Shown: piece after piece, positions 9,265-19,114 of the stretch
Layout of the letters: each line of letters opens with the position of its first letter
How positions within the stretch are numbered: the first letter of the stretch is position 1
Assembly (NCBI GenBank): GCA_905182355.1
Contig: CAJJBH010000009.1
Coordinates: 1 to 64,000 of the forward strand
Direction: 5' to 3'
DNA: 64,000 bases
Source of the DNA: an uncultured Paracoccaceae bacterium
Lineage (GTDB): Bacteria > Pseudomonadota > Alphaproteobacteria > Rhodobacterales > Rhodobacteraceae
Made by a program: the position numbers and the translations under genes
The notes under the pieces: generated by a model
Database searches by the model: none
What the model saw: the letters and a program-made list of their open reading frames with translations, nothing else
Told to the model about the DNA's origin: nothing

Positions 9265-11223
9265 ATGGCTGCGAAAGACAACGACGACGCAAAACGCGAC
9301 GATGCAGATGGCGATATCTCATTGGATATGAGCCAAGCTGCTGTGAAAAAGATGATCGGTGATGCCCGTGAAAAAGGCTATATTACATACGATCAGCTAA
9401 ACACGGTTTTGCCTCCTGATCAGGTAAGTTCTGAGCAAATCGAAGACGTGATGTCGATGCTGTCCGAAATGGGCATCAATATCATCGAAGACGAAGACGC
9501 CGAAGAAGAAGAGGCCAAAGGCCCAACTGACCTGGTTGCCGCCGAAGGTACACGTGATCTGACGCTTGGTAGCACAGGTCAGGAAAAGCTGGACCGTACC
9601 GACGATCCGGTGCGGATGTATCTGCGCGAAATGGGTTCGGTCGAGCTGCTGTCTCGTGAAGGTGAAATCGCGATTGCCAAACGCATCGAGGCAGGGCGCA
9701 ATACGATGATCGCAGGGCTGTGCGAAAGCCCCCTGACGTTCCAGGCGATTACAATCTGGCGCGACGAGCTTTTGTCAGAAGACATTCTTTTGCGCGACGT
9801 TATCGACCTTGACGCCACCTTTGGTGATCAAATGGGCGAAGAAGAGACTACGCCAGTGGTTCCTGCTGCACCTGTTGTGGAAACACCGCCAGAGCTTGAT
9901 GCCGACGGTCACCCGATCCAAGTTGACGATGACGACGAGGATGAACAAGCCAACATGTCTTTGGCCGCAATGGAAGCTGCGTTGAAACCACAGGTTTTGA
10001 TCGCGCTTGATATTATTGCCGACGACTATGTGAAGCTTAGCGAAATGCAGGACAGCCGTTTGTCTGCGACGCTGAACGAAGACAATTCATTTTCTGCTAT
10101 GAACGAAAAAGCCTATCAAAAGTTACGGTCTGAAATTGTGTTGTTGGTGAACGAATTGCACCTGCACAACAACCGTATCGAAGCCTTGATTGATCAGCTG
10201 TACGGCATCAACCGTCGTATCATGCAGATCGATAGCGCGGTTGTTAAACTGGCTGACCAAGCACGGATTAACCGTAAAGAATTTGTTGAAGCTTACCGTA
10301 GTCGCGAACTTGATCCTAATTGGCTTGAAGAAATGGGCCAACGTCCGGGTCGTGGCTGGCAGATGTTTGTTGAACGCTCACAGGACAAAGTTGTCGAGTT
10401 GCGCGGTGAAATGGCGCAAGTCGGTCAATACATCGGTCTAGACATCCCTGAATTCCGCCGCATCGTGCAGCAGGTTCAAAAGGGTGAAAAAGAAGCCCGT
10501 CAAGCAAAAAAAGAAATGGTCGAAGCCAACCTGCGCCTCGTTATTTCGATTGCTAAAAAATACACCAACCGTGGTTTGCAGTTCCTTGATCTTATTCAGG
10601 AAGGCAACATCGGCTTGATGAAAGCCGTTGATAAGTTTGAATATCGCCGGGGTTACAAATTCTCGACATACGCCACATGGTGGATCCGTCAGGCTATCAC
10701 GCGTTCTATCGCGGATCAGGCGCGCACCATCCGTATTCCTGTGCACATGATCGAAACCATCAACAAACTGGTCCGTACAGGTCGCCAGATGTTGCATGAA
10801 ATTGGGCGCGAACCAACACCAGAGGAATTGGCAGAAAAGCTGCAAATGCCTTTGGAAAAAGTGCGCAAAGTGATGAAGATTGCCAAGGAACCTATTTCCT
10901 TGGAAACCCCCATTGGCGACGAAGAAGACAGCCAGTTGGGCGATTTCATCGAGGACAAGAATGCCGTGCTGCCTCTGGACAGCGCCATTCAGGAAAACCT
11001 CAAGGAAACGACCACACGGGTTCTGGCCTCGCTTACACCACGTGAAGAACGTGTTTTGCGGATGCGTTTTGGCATCGGCATGAACACTGACCACACGCTG
11101 GAAGAAGTTGGGCAACAGTTCTCGGTCACACGTGAGCGTATTCGCCAAATTGAAGCAAAAGCATTGCGTAAGTTGAAGCACCCAAGCCGTTCACGCAAGC
11201 TGCGCAGCTTCTTGGATCAGTAA
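9265..11223 (+). CDS. rpoD: RNA polymerase sigma-70 factor
   Basis: RpoD is the housekeeping sigma factor that directs RNA polymerase to most promoters. The 652-residue protein shows region 1.1 at the N-terminus and an acidic linker (residues about 70-90 and 190-230). Region 1.2 begins at [11 protein letters not shown] near residue 113. Region 2 includes [19 protein letters not shown] and [17 protein letters not shown] near residues 445-480, and region 4 has [19 protein letters not shown]-like sequence at the end. An AGGAG ribosome site precedes the ATG. A strong terminator follows. Confidence 0.98.
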   Translation: MAAKDNDDAKRDDADGDISLDMSQAAVKKMIGDAREKGYITYDQLNTVLPPDQVSSEQIEDVMSMLSEMGINIIEDEDAEEEEAKGPTDLVAAEGTRDLTLGSTGQEKLDRTDDPVRMYLREMGSVELLSREGEIAIAKRIEAGRNTMIAGLCESPLTFQAITIWRDELLSEDILLRDVIDLDATFGDQMGEEETTPVVPAAPVVETPPELDADGHPIQVDDDDEDEQANMSLAAMEAALKPQVLIALDIIADDYVKLSEMQDSRLSATLNEDNSFSAMNEKAYQKLRSEIVLLVNELHLHNNRIEALIDQLYGINRRIMQIDSAVVKLADQARINRKEFVEAYRSRELDPNWLEEMGQRPGRGWQMFVERSQDKVVELRGEMAQVGQYIGLDIPEFRRIVQQVQKGEKEARQAKKEMVEANLRLVISIAKKYTNRGLQFLDLIQEGNIGLMKAVDKFEYRRGYKFSTYATWWIRQAITRSIADQARTIRIPVHMIETINKLVRTGRQMLHEIGREPTPEELAEKLQMPLEKVRKVMKIAKEPISLETPIGDEEDSQLGDFIEDKNAVLPLDSAIQENLKETTTRVLASLTPREERVLRMRFGIGMNTDHTLEEVGQQFSVTRERIRQIEAKALRKLKHPSRSRKLRSFLDQ

Positions 11224-11245
11224 ACGCTTTTTCGGCCCATGTTTA

Positions 11246-11285
11246 AAAACAGCCCATATCTTAAGTGATGTGGGCTGTTTTTTTT
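11246..11285 (+). terminator. Rho-independent terminator after rpoD
   Basis: AAACAGCCCA at 11247-11256 pairs with TGGGCTGTTT at 11271-11280 and continues into a run of T. It begins 24 bases after the rpoD stop. Confidence 0.9.
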
Positions 11286-11477
11286 GGGCCAAACTCCAAA
11301 CTCCAATCACACTTTTCACAAATGAGGCGTTACCAAGATCACAGTGCAAAGATTTTGATCACTAAAAGTAGATAAATTACTGTTTATTAACAGAACGTTG
11401 ATCGAGGCCACTGTCTCGTGATTTTGAAGTGATAGAAACCACCCCTATGTATCAGGTAGGCAAAAAAGGAAAATTTC

Positions 11478-11876
11478 ATGCGTTAGGTTCTATTCTCACT
11501 TATTGTCACCACCCTTCCGGTTGCAGGGTCAGCATTTGGCCTTTTTAATCATCCCCAGATTCTAACGGCCAAACCCATCTCAACCACGAATTTCGAAGTA
11601 ATCGAGGGACCAGGTGCTGGGCCACGCGCCTATTGGTGCGCTGCAGCGCGTCATGTTGAAATCACACTTGGACACCGACATGGTAGAATTTACATCGCAG
11701 TTGGCCGTGGGCCCAGCGTAACATCACCCGGCCGCAAAGCTGTACAATTTACAACTGTTCCCTTTGGAGATGTTGCCCCTTCTTATTCGGTTTCTATCAG
11801 TCAGGCTGGTTATAACCTTAGTTCAGGCCACGCATTGCATTTTTGTGATGACTATATAGCAACAGATATTTTCTGA
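11478..11876 (+). pseudogene. Secreted-protein gene with an amber codon at position 3
   Basis: A GGAAAATTTC ribosome-site region leads to ATG 11478, but the third codon is TAG (11484-11486). From there the frame is open to TGA at 11874 and gives about 130 residues. It starts VLFSLIVTTLPVAGSAFG, a clear signal peptide, and then has a mature domain with two cysteines (YWCAAARHV and LHFCDDY). There is no usable ATG, GTG or TTG in frame near the start. A single change at 11484 (for example AAG to TAG) would explain it. The family is unrecognised. It is a recent pseudogene unless the base is a sequence error or the codon is suppressed. The flanks 11286-11477 and 11877-11996 show no other gene. Confidence 0.75.
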
Positions 11877-11996
11877 TCAAAAATAGATGGCAGGCCGGCC
11901 AAGGGGCGCACCAATCCCCTTGGCTTTCCTTCTGCCAACCCTCTATTTTGCGTCTACATTTCCCCTCTACCCAAACCCTAGCGGTTGGCCTATAAC

Positions 11997-12005
11997 TGTG
12001 GATAA
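11997..12005. promoter_or_regulatory. Perfect DnaA-box sequence upstream of nrdR
   Basis: TGTGGATAA is the complement of TTATCCACA, a perfect match to the DnaA box. It ends 51 bases before the nrdR ATG. DnaA is an established regulator of ribonucleotide reductase genes in other bacteria, so control of the nrdR-ribD transcript by DnaA is a reasonable but untested idea. Confidence 0.5.
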
Positions 12006-12056
12006 GTGGGGGTCGAACCCCACCACAGGCAGGAACGATATATAGGGGAACGGCCA

Positions 12057-12524
12057 ATGCGCTGCCCATTTTGTGGTAACATCGACACTCAAGTAAAAGA
12101 CAGCCGTCCAGCTGAGGATCACGTATCCATCCGGCGTAGACGCTTTTGCCCCGCTTGCGGCGGACGCTTTACCACATACGAACGCGTTCAATTGCGCGAC
12201 CTTGTGGTCATCAAAACCAGTGGTAAACGCGAAGATTTTGACCGCGATAAGCTGGAACGCTCCATTCGCATTTCCATGCAAAAACGTCCAATCGACCCAG
12301 AGCGGATTGATCAAATGATTTCTGGCATCGTGCGCAGATTGGAAAGCATGGGGGAAACTGACATCGGATCAGGCCAAATTGGCGAGATCGTGATGGAGGC
12401 CTTGGCCCGCATCGACACTGTTGCCTTTGTGCGCTTTGCATCCGTCTACAAAAACTTCCAAGAGGCGGATGATTTTGATAAATTTGTTGCCGAGTTGCGC
12501 CCAGACGCTACTCCGGAAGAGTGA
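12057..12524 (+). CDS. nrdR: Ribonucleotide reductase repressor NrdR
   Basis: NrdR is the zinc-finger and ATP-cone repressor that senses dATP/ATP and shuts off ribonucleotide reductase genes. The 155-residue protein starts MRCPFCGN with the zinc ribbon CxxC...CPAC (residues 3-34), followed by the ATP-cone beginning near [16 protein letters not shown] (about residue 50). The ATG at 12057 is preceded by AGGGGAA; an in-frame extension upstream has no ribosome site. It overlaps ribD by four bases (GTGA), the usual nrdR-ribD arrangement in alphaproteobacteria. No convincing NrdR box was seen in its own leader. Confidence 0.97.
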   Translation: MRCPFCGNIDTQVKDSRPAEDHVSIRRRRFCPACGGRFTTYERVQLRDLVVIKTSGKREDFDRDKLERSIRISMQKRPIDPERIDQMISGIVRRLESMGETDIGSGQIGEIVMEALARIDTVAFVRFASVYKNFQEADDFDKFVAELRPDATPEE

Positions 12525-13636
12525 GCGGTAACGCCGACACACGCTACATGGCGCTTGCCCTATCTTTAGGGCGGCGCGGGCAGGGGGCAACGTGGCCCAA
12601 TCCTGCTGTGGGCTGTGTCATCGTCAAAAATAATCGAATAGTTGGGCGCGGCTGGACACAATCCACTGGCCGCCCCCACGCCGAAACTGTGGCCTTGGCC
12701 CAGGCTGGCGAGCAGGCACGCGGCGCTGACGTTTATGTCACGCTGGAGCCCTGCGCCCACCACGGAAATACTCCACCATGTGCACAGGCCTTGATCGACG
12801 CAGGTGTTGGCCGTGTTGTCATGGCAATCCCCGACAGTGATCCACGTGTGGACGGGCTTGGTGCAAAAATGCTGCGCGACGCTGGCATTACTGTCGAAAC
12901 CGGATTGCTGGGCGATCAGGCGTTTGCAGACCATGATGGCTTTTTGCGCCGCACGGTGACGGGTCGTCCGATGGTGACACTTAAGATGGCGTCCAGTTTC
13001 GATGGGCGGATCGCAACGGGCACAGGCGAAAGCCAATGGATCACTGACACGCCAGCACGCCGTTTTGTCCATGCCATGCGCGCGCGCCACGATGCGGTTA
13101 TGGTCGGAGGCGGCACTGCACGTCACGACGATCCATCATTGAATGTACGCGGCCTCGGGATTGACCAGCAGCCTGCGCGTGTGGTCATTTCACGCCGTCT
13201 TGATCTGCCATTGATGGGCAAGCTGGCGCGGACTGCCAAAGATATCCCGGTCATCTTGTGCCACGGCAAAGACGCGGATTCGACATTGATAAAAACATGG
13301 ACTGATCTTGGCGCACATCTGTTGCCCTGCCGCGTCGTGAACAATCAACTCGATACCGAAGACGTGCTAAACCAACTTGGCAAACATGGTCTGACCCGCA
13401 TTTTTTGCGAGGGGGGCAGTGCCCTTGCTGCGTCATTGATCCGCAACGACTTGGTAGATCAGTTGGTGGGCTTCACCGCAGGTCTCGTAATAGGGGTCGA
13501 AGGATTGGCTGGCATTGGGGCTTTGGGGTTGGACAAGCTTCACATGGCGCGCAGGTTTACCTTGGGTGAAACCCGTCAGGTTGGTCCAGACGTAATGCAT
13601 GTTTGGACGCGAGCTTCGCAAATGGATGCGGTCTAG
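12521..13636 (+). CDS. ribD: Bifunctional riboflavin deaminase-reductase
   Basis: RibD deaminates the pyrimidine from GTP cyclohydrolase II and then reduces its ribosyl side chain in riboflavin synthesis. The N-terminal deaminase (residues 1-145) has the zinc motif HAET and [11 protein letters not shown]; the C-terminal reductase begins near [14 protein letters not shown] and contains [14 protein letters not shown]. The length of 371 residues is normal. It starts at GTG, overlapping the nrdR stop by four bases. The rest of the riboflavin genes lie about 5 kb further on, beyond three capsule genes on the opposite strand. Confidence 0.95.
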   Translation: MSGNADTRYMALALSLGRRGQGATWPNPAVGCVIVKNNRIVGRGWTQSTGRPHAETVALAQAGEQARGADVYVTLEPCAHHGNTPPCAQALIDAGVGRVVMAIPDSDPRVDGLGAKMLRDAGITVETGLLGDQAFADHDGFLRRTVTGRPMVTLKMASSFDGRIATGTGESQWITDTPARRFVHAMRARHDAVMVGGGTARHDDPSLNVRGLGIDQQPARVVISRRLDLPLMGKLARTAKDIPVILCHGKDADSTLIKTWTDLGAHLLPCRVVNNQLDTEDVLNQLGKHGLTRIFCEGGSALAASLIRNDLVDQLVGFTAGLVIGVEGLAGIGALGLDKLHMARRFTLGETRQVGPDVMHVWTRASQMDAV

Positions 13637-13655
13637 GCTGCGCGTATTTTGGACC

Positions 13656-15676
13656 CTACCGCCAAAGATGGGCGCTGCTTGCTAACACACCCAGCAATTT
13701 TGATATCAATCGGTTCAACGCATTTGGATGGGGAACATCGCCGTTTGCCAAACGTTTGACGGCCACCTCGACGGGGCAAGCCAAACCTGTTTTGGGATCG
13801 AAGTAACGCGGGTAATCAATCAGCGTGGCATGGACCAAACCAGCCAAGGTGATTTCTGCGCGACGTCTGGGTGGCACGTCGCCCAAGTCCTGCGTCAGCC
13901 CCCAGCCTGCATAAAATGGCGCACCTGTGGTCACAACATGAATGCCCCGCAACAATGCCTCAAATCCGGTGAGGGATGTCATGGTCCAAAGTTTGGACAC
14001 TTCGCTAAGCAGCGTGGAAATATCTGCATTTGGCAGCACAAGGTCGGCCAGTTCTGCGGCGTTAAACGCCCCTGCACGTAATCCAGCGGTCACATCAGGG
14101 TGCGGCTTGTAAATTAGTATCGCGTCAGGATGCGCAGCACGGGCGTTTTCCACTAAGGCCCTGTTGGTTGAAATCTCGCCAGCGCCAAGGCGTATGGACG
14201 CATCATCCTCAACCTGACCAACAACCAAAACCCGCTCTCCTTTGGGCAACTGAACCTCAGCGCCACCAAGGTTATATTTACTGATGCCTTGGCTGCTCAG
14301 GGACTGGATCAATGCGTCGGCCCGCGTGATTTGGTCAAGGCGCATTTCGCCGCGCATTTCGATGAGTTTTTCAAGACGCGAGGGGCGGCTGGGATCATAG
14401 TAAATCCCAATATCATCGGTCACCAGTGACAGGGGCGGGACCAATTCTGCGCCCAACCCGCGTGACCGGATAAACCCGTCTTCGACCCGCACAGCATCGT
14501 GGTGGCCAACTTCGGCTTTGCCAGCCCAGACCATCCAAGGGCGATCTGCCTGTCGCGCCTTTGCAGGATCATCCTGAAATATCATACGCTTGTGTTGACC
14601 ATAAATTTTTTGCAAAGGCCCGCGTTTCCAAAGTCGCATACCGCTTGCGACCCAACCGCGATGATCCTCGGTCCACGCACGCGTCTGCGCAATCAAGGCT
14701 TCGGCAGCTTCTTCTGCAGTGGCCAATCGATCCTCAAAGGCGTCATACCACTTTGGATAAAGCAGCATCGAGGCGGCGAACAATTGCGCCCGCGTCAGGG
14801 TGCGTTGGCGCCGTTGTACAGGAAATTCATCAACTGTCAGGCCCCAACCCGCATAAAAAGGTTGGCCAAAAACACGGGGTTTATGGCCTGTAAATATCGC
14901 CTCGAACCCCATTTGGGAGGACACGGTGTAAACGCCAATTGCGCCCTCAAACAACCGCCATGGACTGATCGGTGTATCAATAAAACTAACGGTTTTACTG
15001 GGTTCAACGCCCTCAAAGTACCCCTCGCGCAAACCCTTCGCCGTTTCGGGATGGGTCTTGATCACAATGCGGGCACCGGGATTTTCCTCTTGGGCGACAA
15101 ACAACATCTCAAGGAAACGATTGCGATCTGCGCCGCTGGCCTTCACCGCCGCGTCACCATAGGTCTGATCGATCACCAAAACATACCCTGCGGGTGGAGC
15201 GGCAATGTCCGCATCTATGGCGCTGTATTTGGTCAGATGCGCCTCTTGCATACGGGCGATCAAGCCACGTGCGCGGTTCAGCAATGCCGTGTCGTCAAGC
15301 AGATGCGTGGCCAGTAACACCTCCAACTCTGACGGAACTTCAGGGTCAAAATGAACGGTTTTTCGGTCAATTATCAAACCCAAAGGGGGGATTTTTCAGC
15401 GCGACCCGGGTGCAAAGATCGCCAAAACGCATCTTCAATACGAACGATAGGAGCGCCGTATTTTGCAGCTATTGCTTCACCGCGATGCGCTGTTGGGCTT
15501 CGGCCCCAAACACCAACACAATCACCGTCGCGTGGCAGACCCAAAGGCACACGATAGCCTGATAAGGCCAAGATGCGGCGCAAACGGGGTTGGGTTAGAA
15601 AACCGCCATTATAAACGTATAAACGCCGGACCGTTTCAGGCCCGGCGTCATAGTCATACGGCACATCGGCCAGCAA
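13656..15676 (-). pseudogene. kpsC: Capsule polysaccharide export protein KpsC, split by a -1 frameshift
   Basis: KpsC is a cytoplasmic glycosyltransferase of group 2-type capsules that builds the Kdo linker joining polysaccharide to lipid. The N-terminal 100 codons (15676 down to 15374) read to ..VRIEDAFWRSLHPGRAE and then run out of frame. The remainder (15383 to 13656) begins GLIIDRKTVHFDPEVP and continues to the end with the duplicated KpsC domains. The break lies in a run of six C on the coding strand (15385-15390); seven would restore one 673-residue protein, the normal length. The start is probably TTG 15676, with no strong ribosome site. A homopolymer slip, phase variation or sequence error are the options. 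Confidence 0.85.
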
Positions 15677-15679
15677 AGC

Positions 15680-16812
15680 TTATTGCCCAGTGACGGATGA
15701 CAGTGAGTTCACCGACGCGGCGGACCCCGTAAGTGCTGCAATTACTTTGTTCCACTGAGTGAACGGTGCTTCGGTCACATAAAGCGTGTCGCCATCGCGG
15801 ATCACAAAGTCACGGGCCTGAAACATACCATTGGGCTGGGTCAGGTCCAGAACATATACCAAACGCTGGGCACCTTGCAGATCATTGCGACCCATCAAAG
15901 CATTTGCAACTTCAGCAGGTTTGTTGCGGAAAATGAAGATGCCTTTGGGATCAGCCGTTGCTGCATTCAAGCCACCCACTTGGGCGATTGCTTCAAGGGC
16001 AGACAGGTTTTGTGTTTCAAAAGGAACACGCGATTGGCCGCCCGTAGCGCCAAGGGCGGTAAAGGCACGGCTGTCTTCTTCAACCAAAATTCGGTCCCCT
16101 CCACGAAGGGCGATGTCCAGCTCTGGATGATCATAAAGGTCTTGGAACCAAATCTTGCCACGTTCCTTGCCACGCAGGACAGTAATCTGTGCGATCTCTG
16201 GCGAGATTGTAACACCGCCAGCACGCGCCAGCATTGTGGACAAAGTACGGGTGGGGCGTTCGATAGCGATTACGCCCTGACTGCCGATTGATCCGATCAA
16301 GGAAACGGTAGACCCGTCACCGGCAACGCGGCGCACCTGAACTTGGGGATCAGGGGTTTGAAGGGCCAATTTTTGCGTGATGATACGACGTATGGCTTCG
16401 GGTGAATTTCCCGCCACACGTATCCGCCCAGCGTATGGAACAAAGATAAAGCCATTTCCGTCAACTTGGATTTCTTCCAAAAGGGTGGCGCTGGTGCCTT
16501 CACTTGACAGCAACCCATCATCGACGTTTTCCCAAATGGTTAGACCTAATATATCGCCGGGCGAATAGTGTCTGATCCAAGGGTGGACGCATTTTTGAAG
16601 GCTTCCGAAAACCCTAGGGCTTCGGTCACAGCAGTGGCGCGTGTCACGCGGTCATTGACGGACACGATAAACGCGTCGCCATCTTTTTGGACCGATCCTT
16701 GATAGATCTGGCGTTTGTTTGGGCCAGCTTGCGGCAAGCCGCAAGACGACATAACGGCCAATGCCACAATCATAGAAATGGGACGCGCCCAGCGAAAACC
16801 TGTTAAAGTCAA
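15680..16812 (-). pseudogene. Polysaccharide export lipoprotein (Wza/KpsD family), split by a -1 frameshift
   Basis: This outer-membrane polysaccharide export protein would form the exit channel for the capsule. The first 88 codons (16812-16546) start at TTG and carry a lipoprotein signal ending in SSCG, then read to ..LGSDTIRPA before going out of frame. The other frame resumes at once with GDILGLTIWENVDDG and continues through the poly-export and SLBB domains to ..SSVTGQ at 15680. One missing G around 16557-16560 explains the break; the repaired protein would have 377 residues. The stop lies 3 bases before the kpsC start. This is the second frameshift in adjacent genes of the same pathway. 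Confidence 0.85.
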
Positions 16813-16952
16813 TGTTCCGGTCTCCTCAACCTATATTTTATCTGCCTCAGGGCCATCGGGTGTTCCCGATTGGTTACGACGGTTTGCCCGACGTGATTTG
16901 GTAAAACATAGCGGAATCAAAATTGAATTGCTACCGCTAGGGGTGGTGTTTG

Positions 16953-18242
16953 TCAGTCGACAAGACGCAACTGTTGCCTTGGTGCCGCTGTTCCTTGTTC
17001 CAACGCATCATACGGATCCTCGGATGATAGCATCATATCCACAACCTGACGCATAAGCTGGCGGCGACCACGGGCTGAATAGAATCCACCGGGCAATTGG
17101 CTGGTTTCCAAAAGGTAGCGGCGAAAATCTTTGTAGGCCCGATTGTCAGGGCGGCCGGCCCCTGCGAAAAATTCGGGCAATGGCTGTTCGGACACAAATT
17201 CTGGCTGGGTATATACTGCGGTGCCAAACACCTTCAGCGGGATACCGCGCCACAACACCTGCAGGGCAGCTGTCGAATTCACAGTCACAGCCGTGCGGGC
17301 GTCGTTCAGCAGTTGGGCCAACTTGCCGCCACGTACAAAATGCACGCGATTATAGACGCCGTATTTTATGGACATTTTGCGGATGCTGCGCCGAAGTGGG
17401 GCACGCCCATCTTCTAAAGGATGCGCTTTGAACACCAAATGGTGATGCTGTGGCGCGCCTTTGGCAAATCCCTCGATCACCAGATCAAGGAAGTCTGCCA
17501 TGGTATCGAAAGGCGAATGTTTTTGAAAACTGCTGTCGTGCTCCAATTGCAACAGGGCCAAGTGATATGGAAAACCGCCGTGTTTGATCCGCAGCGTTGA
17601 AATGCGCCGTTCAATCGCTTGCCATGGCATCAACACCAATCTGGTCAGGTACAGCTGGAATTCCTTGGTCACGCTTAGGTCGCGATGCGGCTGGAAATTG
17701 CGATAGTCGCCGTTCCGAAACATTACAAACCAATGATACAATGCCCCGTAAAACACATGTTGGCGCATATCGCCCCAGCGGGCAGGGGGCAGGGGTGTTT
17801 CCGTGTTGGAATTGGACAGCGCTTTTTGCATCTGCGGAATGGTCATATCCATCAGGCGCGAATTGCCGTTGGTGCCGTCGCGCTCATAGGTGATCCAAAA
17901 CGGGCGCATGTACCCTTCTTCAAACACATGCACGCAAATGCCGCGCCGCTTTGCCTCCGCCACCGCGGATGCATGAATGGGCCGGGTGTCGCCGTATAAA
18001 ACGATGTCGGTGACGCCTTTGTCTTCGATCAGGTCAACAAAGGTCTGCGCCCAGTCATCCGCTTTGCCACGAAACGGGATATATGTGCTTGGATGGAACC
18101 AGAATGCGCGGTCGCCAGCGTTAAATCCAACACGCCATACCTTTGACCCCGCCTTGCGCAACATGCGGCCAAGGCGGTTAAAAAATGGTCCGTGTGGTCC
18201 CTGAAGGAACAAAAAGACCCTATTTTCTGGCGAAATATGCAC
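16953..18242 (-). CDS. kpsS: Capsule polysaccharide export protein KpsS
   Basis: KpsS is the partner of KpsC in making the Kdo linker on the phospholipid anchor of exported capsules. The 429-residue protein begins RVFLFLQGPHGPFF and shows VFEEGYMRPFW near residue 130 and HPLEDGR near residue 300, both typical of the KpsS family. It probably starts at GTG 18242. It is the first gene of the reverse capsule block and reads as intact. The 140 bases before the next gene contain a short ATCGGG/CCCGAT hairpin (about 16855-16870) but no T-run. The transporter genes kpsMT are not in this window. Confidence 0.9.
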   Translation of the reverse strand: MHISPENRVFLFLQGPHGPFFNRLGRMLRKAGSKVWRVGFNAGDRAFWFHPSTYIPFRGKADDWAQTFVDLIEDKGVTDIVLYGDTRPIHASAVAEAKRRGICVHVFEEGYMRPFWITYERDGTNGNSRLMDMTIPQMQKALSNSNTETPLPPARWGDMRQHVFYGALYHWFVMFRNGDYRNFQPHRDLSVTKEFQLYLTRLVLMPWQAIERRISTLRIKHGGFPYHLALLQLEHDSSFQKHSPFDTMADFLDLVIEGFAKGAPQHHHLVFKAHPLEDGRAPLRRSIRKMSIKYGVYNRVHFVRGGKLAQLLNDARTAVTVNSTAALQVLWRGIPLKVFGTAVYTQPEFVSEQPLPEFFAGAGRPDNRAYKDFRRYLLETSQLPGGFYSARGRRQLMRQVVDMMLSSEDPYDALEQGTAAPRQQLRLVD

Positions 18243-18451
18243 CTAATTCTCTCTAATACCGCTCAACTTGTTAACACTTTGCCCCTGAAACAGGGCCGAA
18301 ATATGACTTTCAGAACCAATAGCGCATAAAAATCCCAGACTGTCAGGGAAATCTGCGCAAATGTTGCGAAAGGCCAATCGTTACATTTCGCCAGACTTGC
18401 CAGCCCCTTCTATCAACGATACCTGAATTATGACTTAACCGGAGACCCCTC

Positions 18452-19039
18452 ATGTTCACAGGCATCGTAACCGACATCGGCATCATTTCAGTTCTTGATC
18501 AACAGGGCGACCTACGTGCACGGATCACAACCGGTTACGACACGACTGGGATCGACATGGGCGCTTCAATCGCTTCAGACGGTGTTTGTCTGACCGTGGT
18601 CGATTTGGGGCCTGATTGGTACGATGTGCAGATCAGCGCTGAAACCGTGAACATGACCAATCTTGGAGCATGGACCGTCGGCAAACGCGTTAATCTGGAA
18701 CGCGCATTGAAAGTTGGCGACGAACTTGGCGGTCATATCGTTTCGGGGCACGTGGACGGTGTGGCCGAAGTGATCAGCATTGTGGACGAGGGCGACAGCA
18801 CCCGCGTGCAACTGCAGGCCCCCGATGATTTGGCCCGTTTCATTGCCTCTAAGGGGTCCGTGGCGCTGAATGGCACATCGTTGACGGTGAACGAAGTGCA
18901 GGGCAACATCTTCGGCATCAACTTTATCCCCCATACCAAAAACGTGACAACATGGGGTGACGTTGCTTTGGGCGACGCGGTGAACCTAGAGATCGACACA
19001 CTGGCCCGCTACGTTGCGCGCCTTGCCGAAGTAGGGTAA
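18452..19039 (+). CDS. ribE: Riboflavin synthase alpha chain
   Basis: This enzyme dismutates two 6,7-dimethyl-8-ribityllumazines into riboflavin and the pyrimidine precursor. The 195-residue protein starts with the diagnostic MFTGIVTDIG and consists of two homologous beta-barrel halves; the second starts near HIVSGHVDGV and includes GSVALNGTSLTVNEV. A GGAG ribosome site lies 10 bases before the ATG. The 209-base gap upstream is shared with the divergent kpsS gene and must hold both promoters. I looked for an FMN riboswitch there and saw no RFN consensus. Confidence 0.97.
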   Translation: MFTGIVTDIGIISVLDQQGDLRARITTGYDTTGIDMGASIASDGVCLTVVDLGPDWYDVQISAETVNMTNLGAWTVGKRVNLERALKVGDELGGHIVSGHVDGVAEVISIVDEGDSTRVQLQAPDDLARFIASKGSVALNGTSLTVNEVQGNIFGINFIPHTKNVTTWGDVALGDAVNLEIDTLARYVARLAEVG

Positions 19040-19114
19040 CGCACGCAGCGTCCTTGCTGGCCTTGACCTCTTTGGTCCGATATGAAGCAAGGGAATCTGA
19101 GCGAAGGTGCCCCC

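Noticed and set aside
10438-11181. Long reverse reading frame of 247 codons
   Set aside because: Antisense shadow of rpoD; composition follows the third-codon bias of rpoD.
12008-12024. tRNA T-arm-like GGGGTCGAACCCC
   Set aside because: It is only a short palindrome; no acceptor stem or anticodon arm surrounds it, and the nrdR leader lies there.
12001-12056. NrdR box in the nrdR leader
   Set aside because: ATATATAGGGG has partial similarity only; no pair of boxes at the expected spacing.
14499-15317. Long forward reading frame of 272 codons
   Set aside because: It is antisense to kpsC, which has clear homology on the reverse strand; it has no ribosome site or recognisable domain.
18243-18451. 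Possible FMN riboswitch upstream of ribE
   Set aside because: No RFN-element consensus is present; only a small CCCTG-AAA-CAGGG hairpin, which is closer to kpsS.
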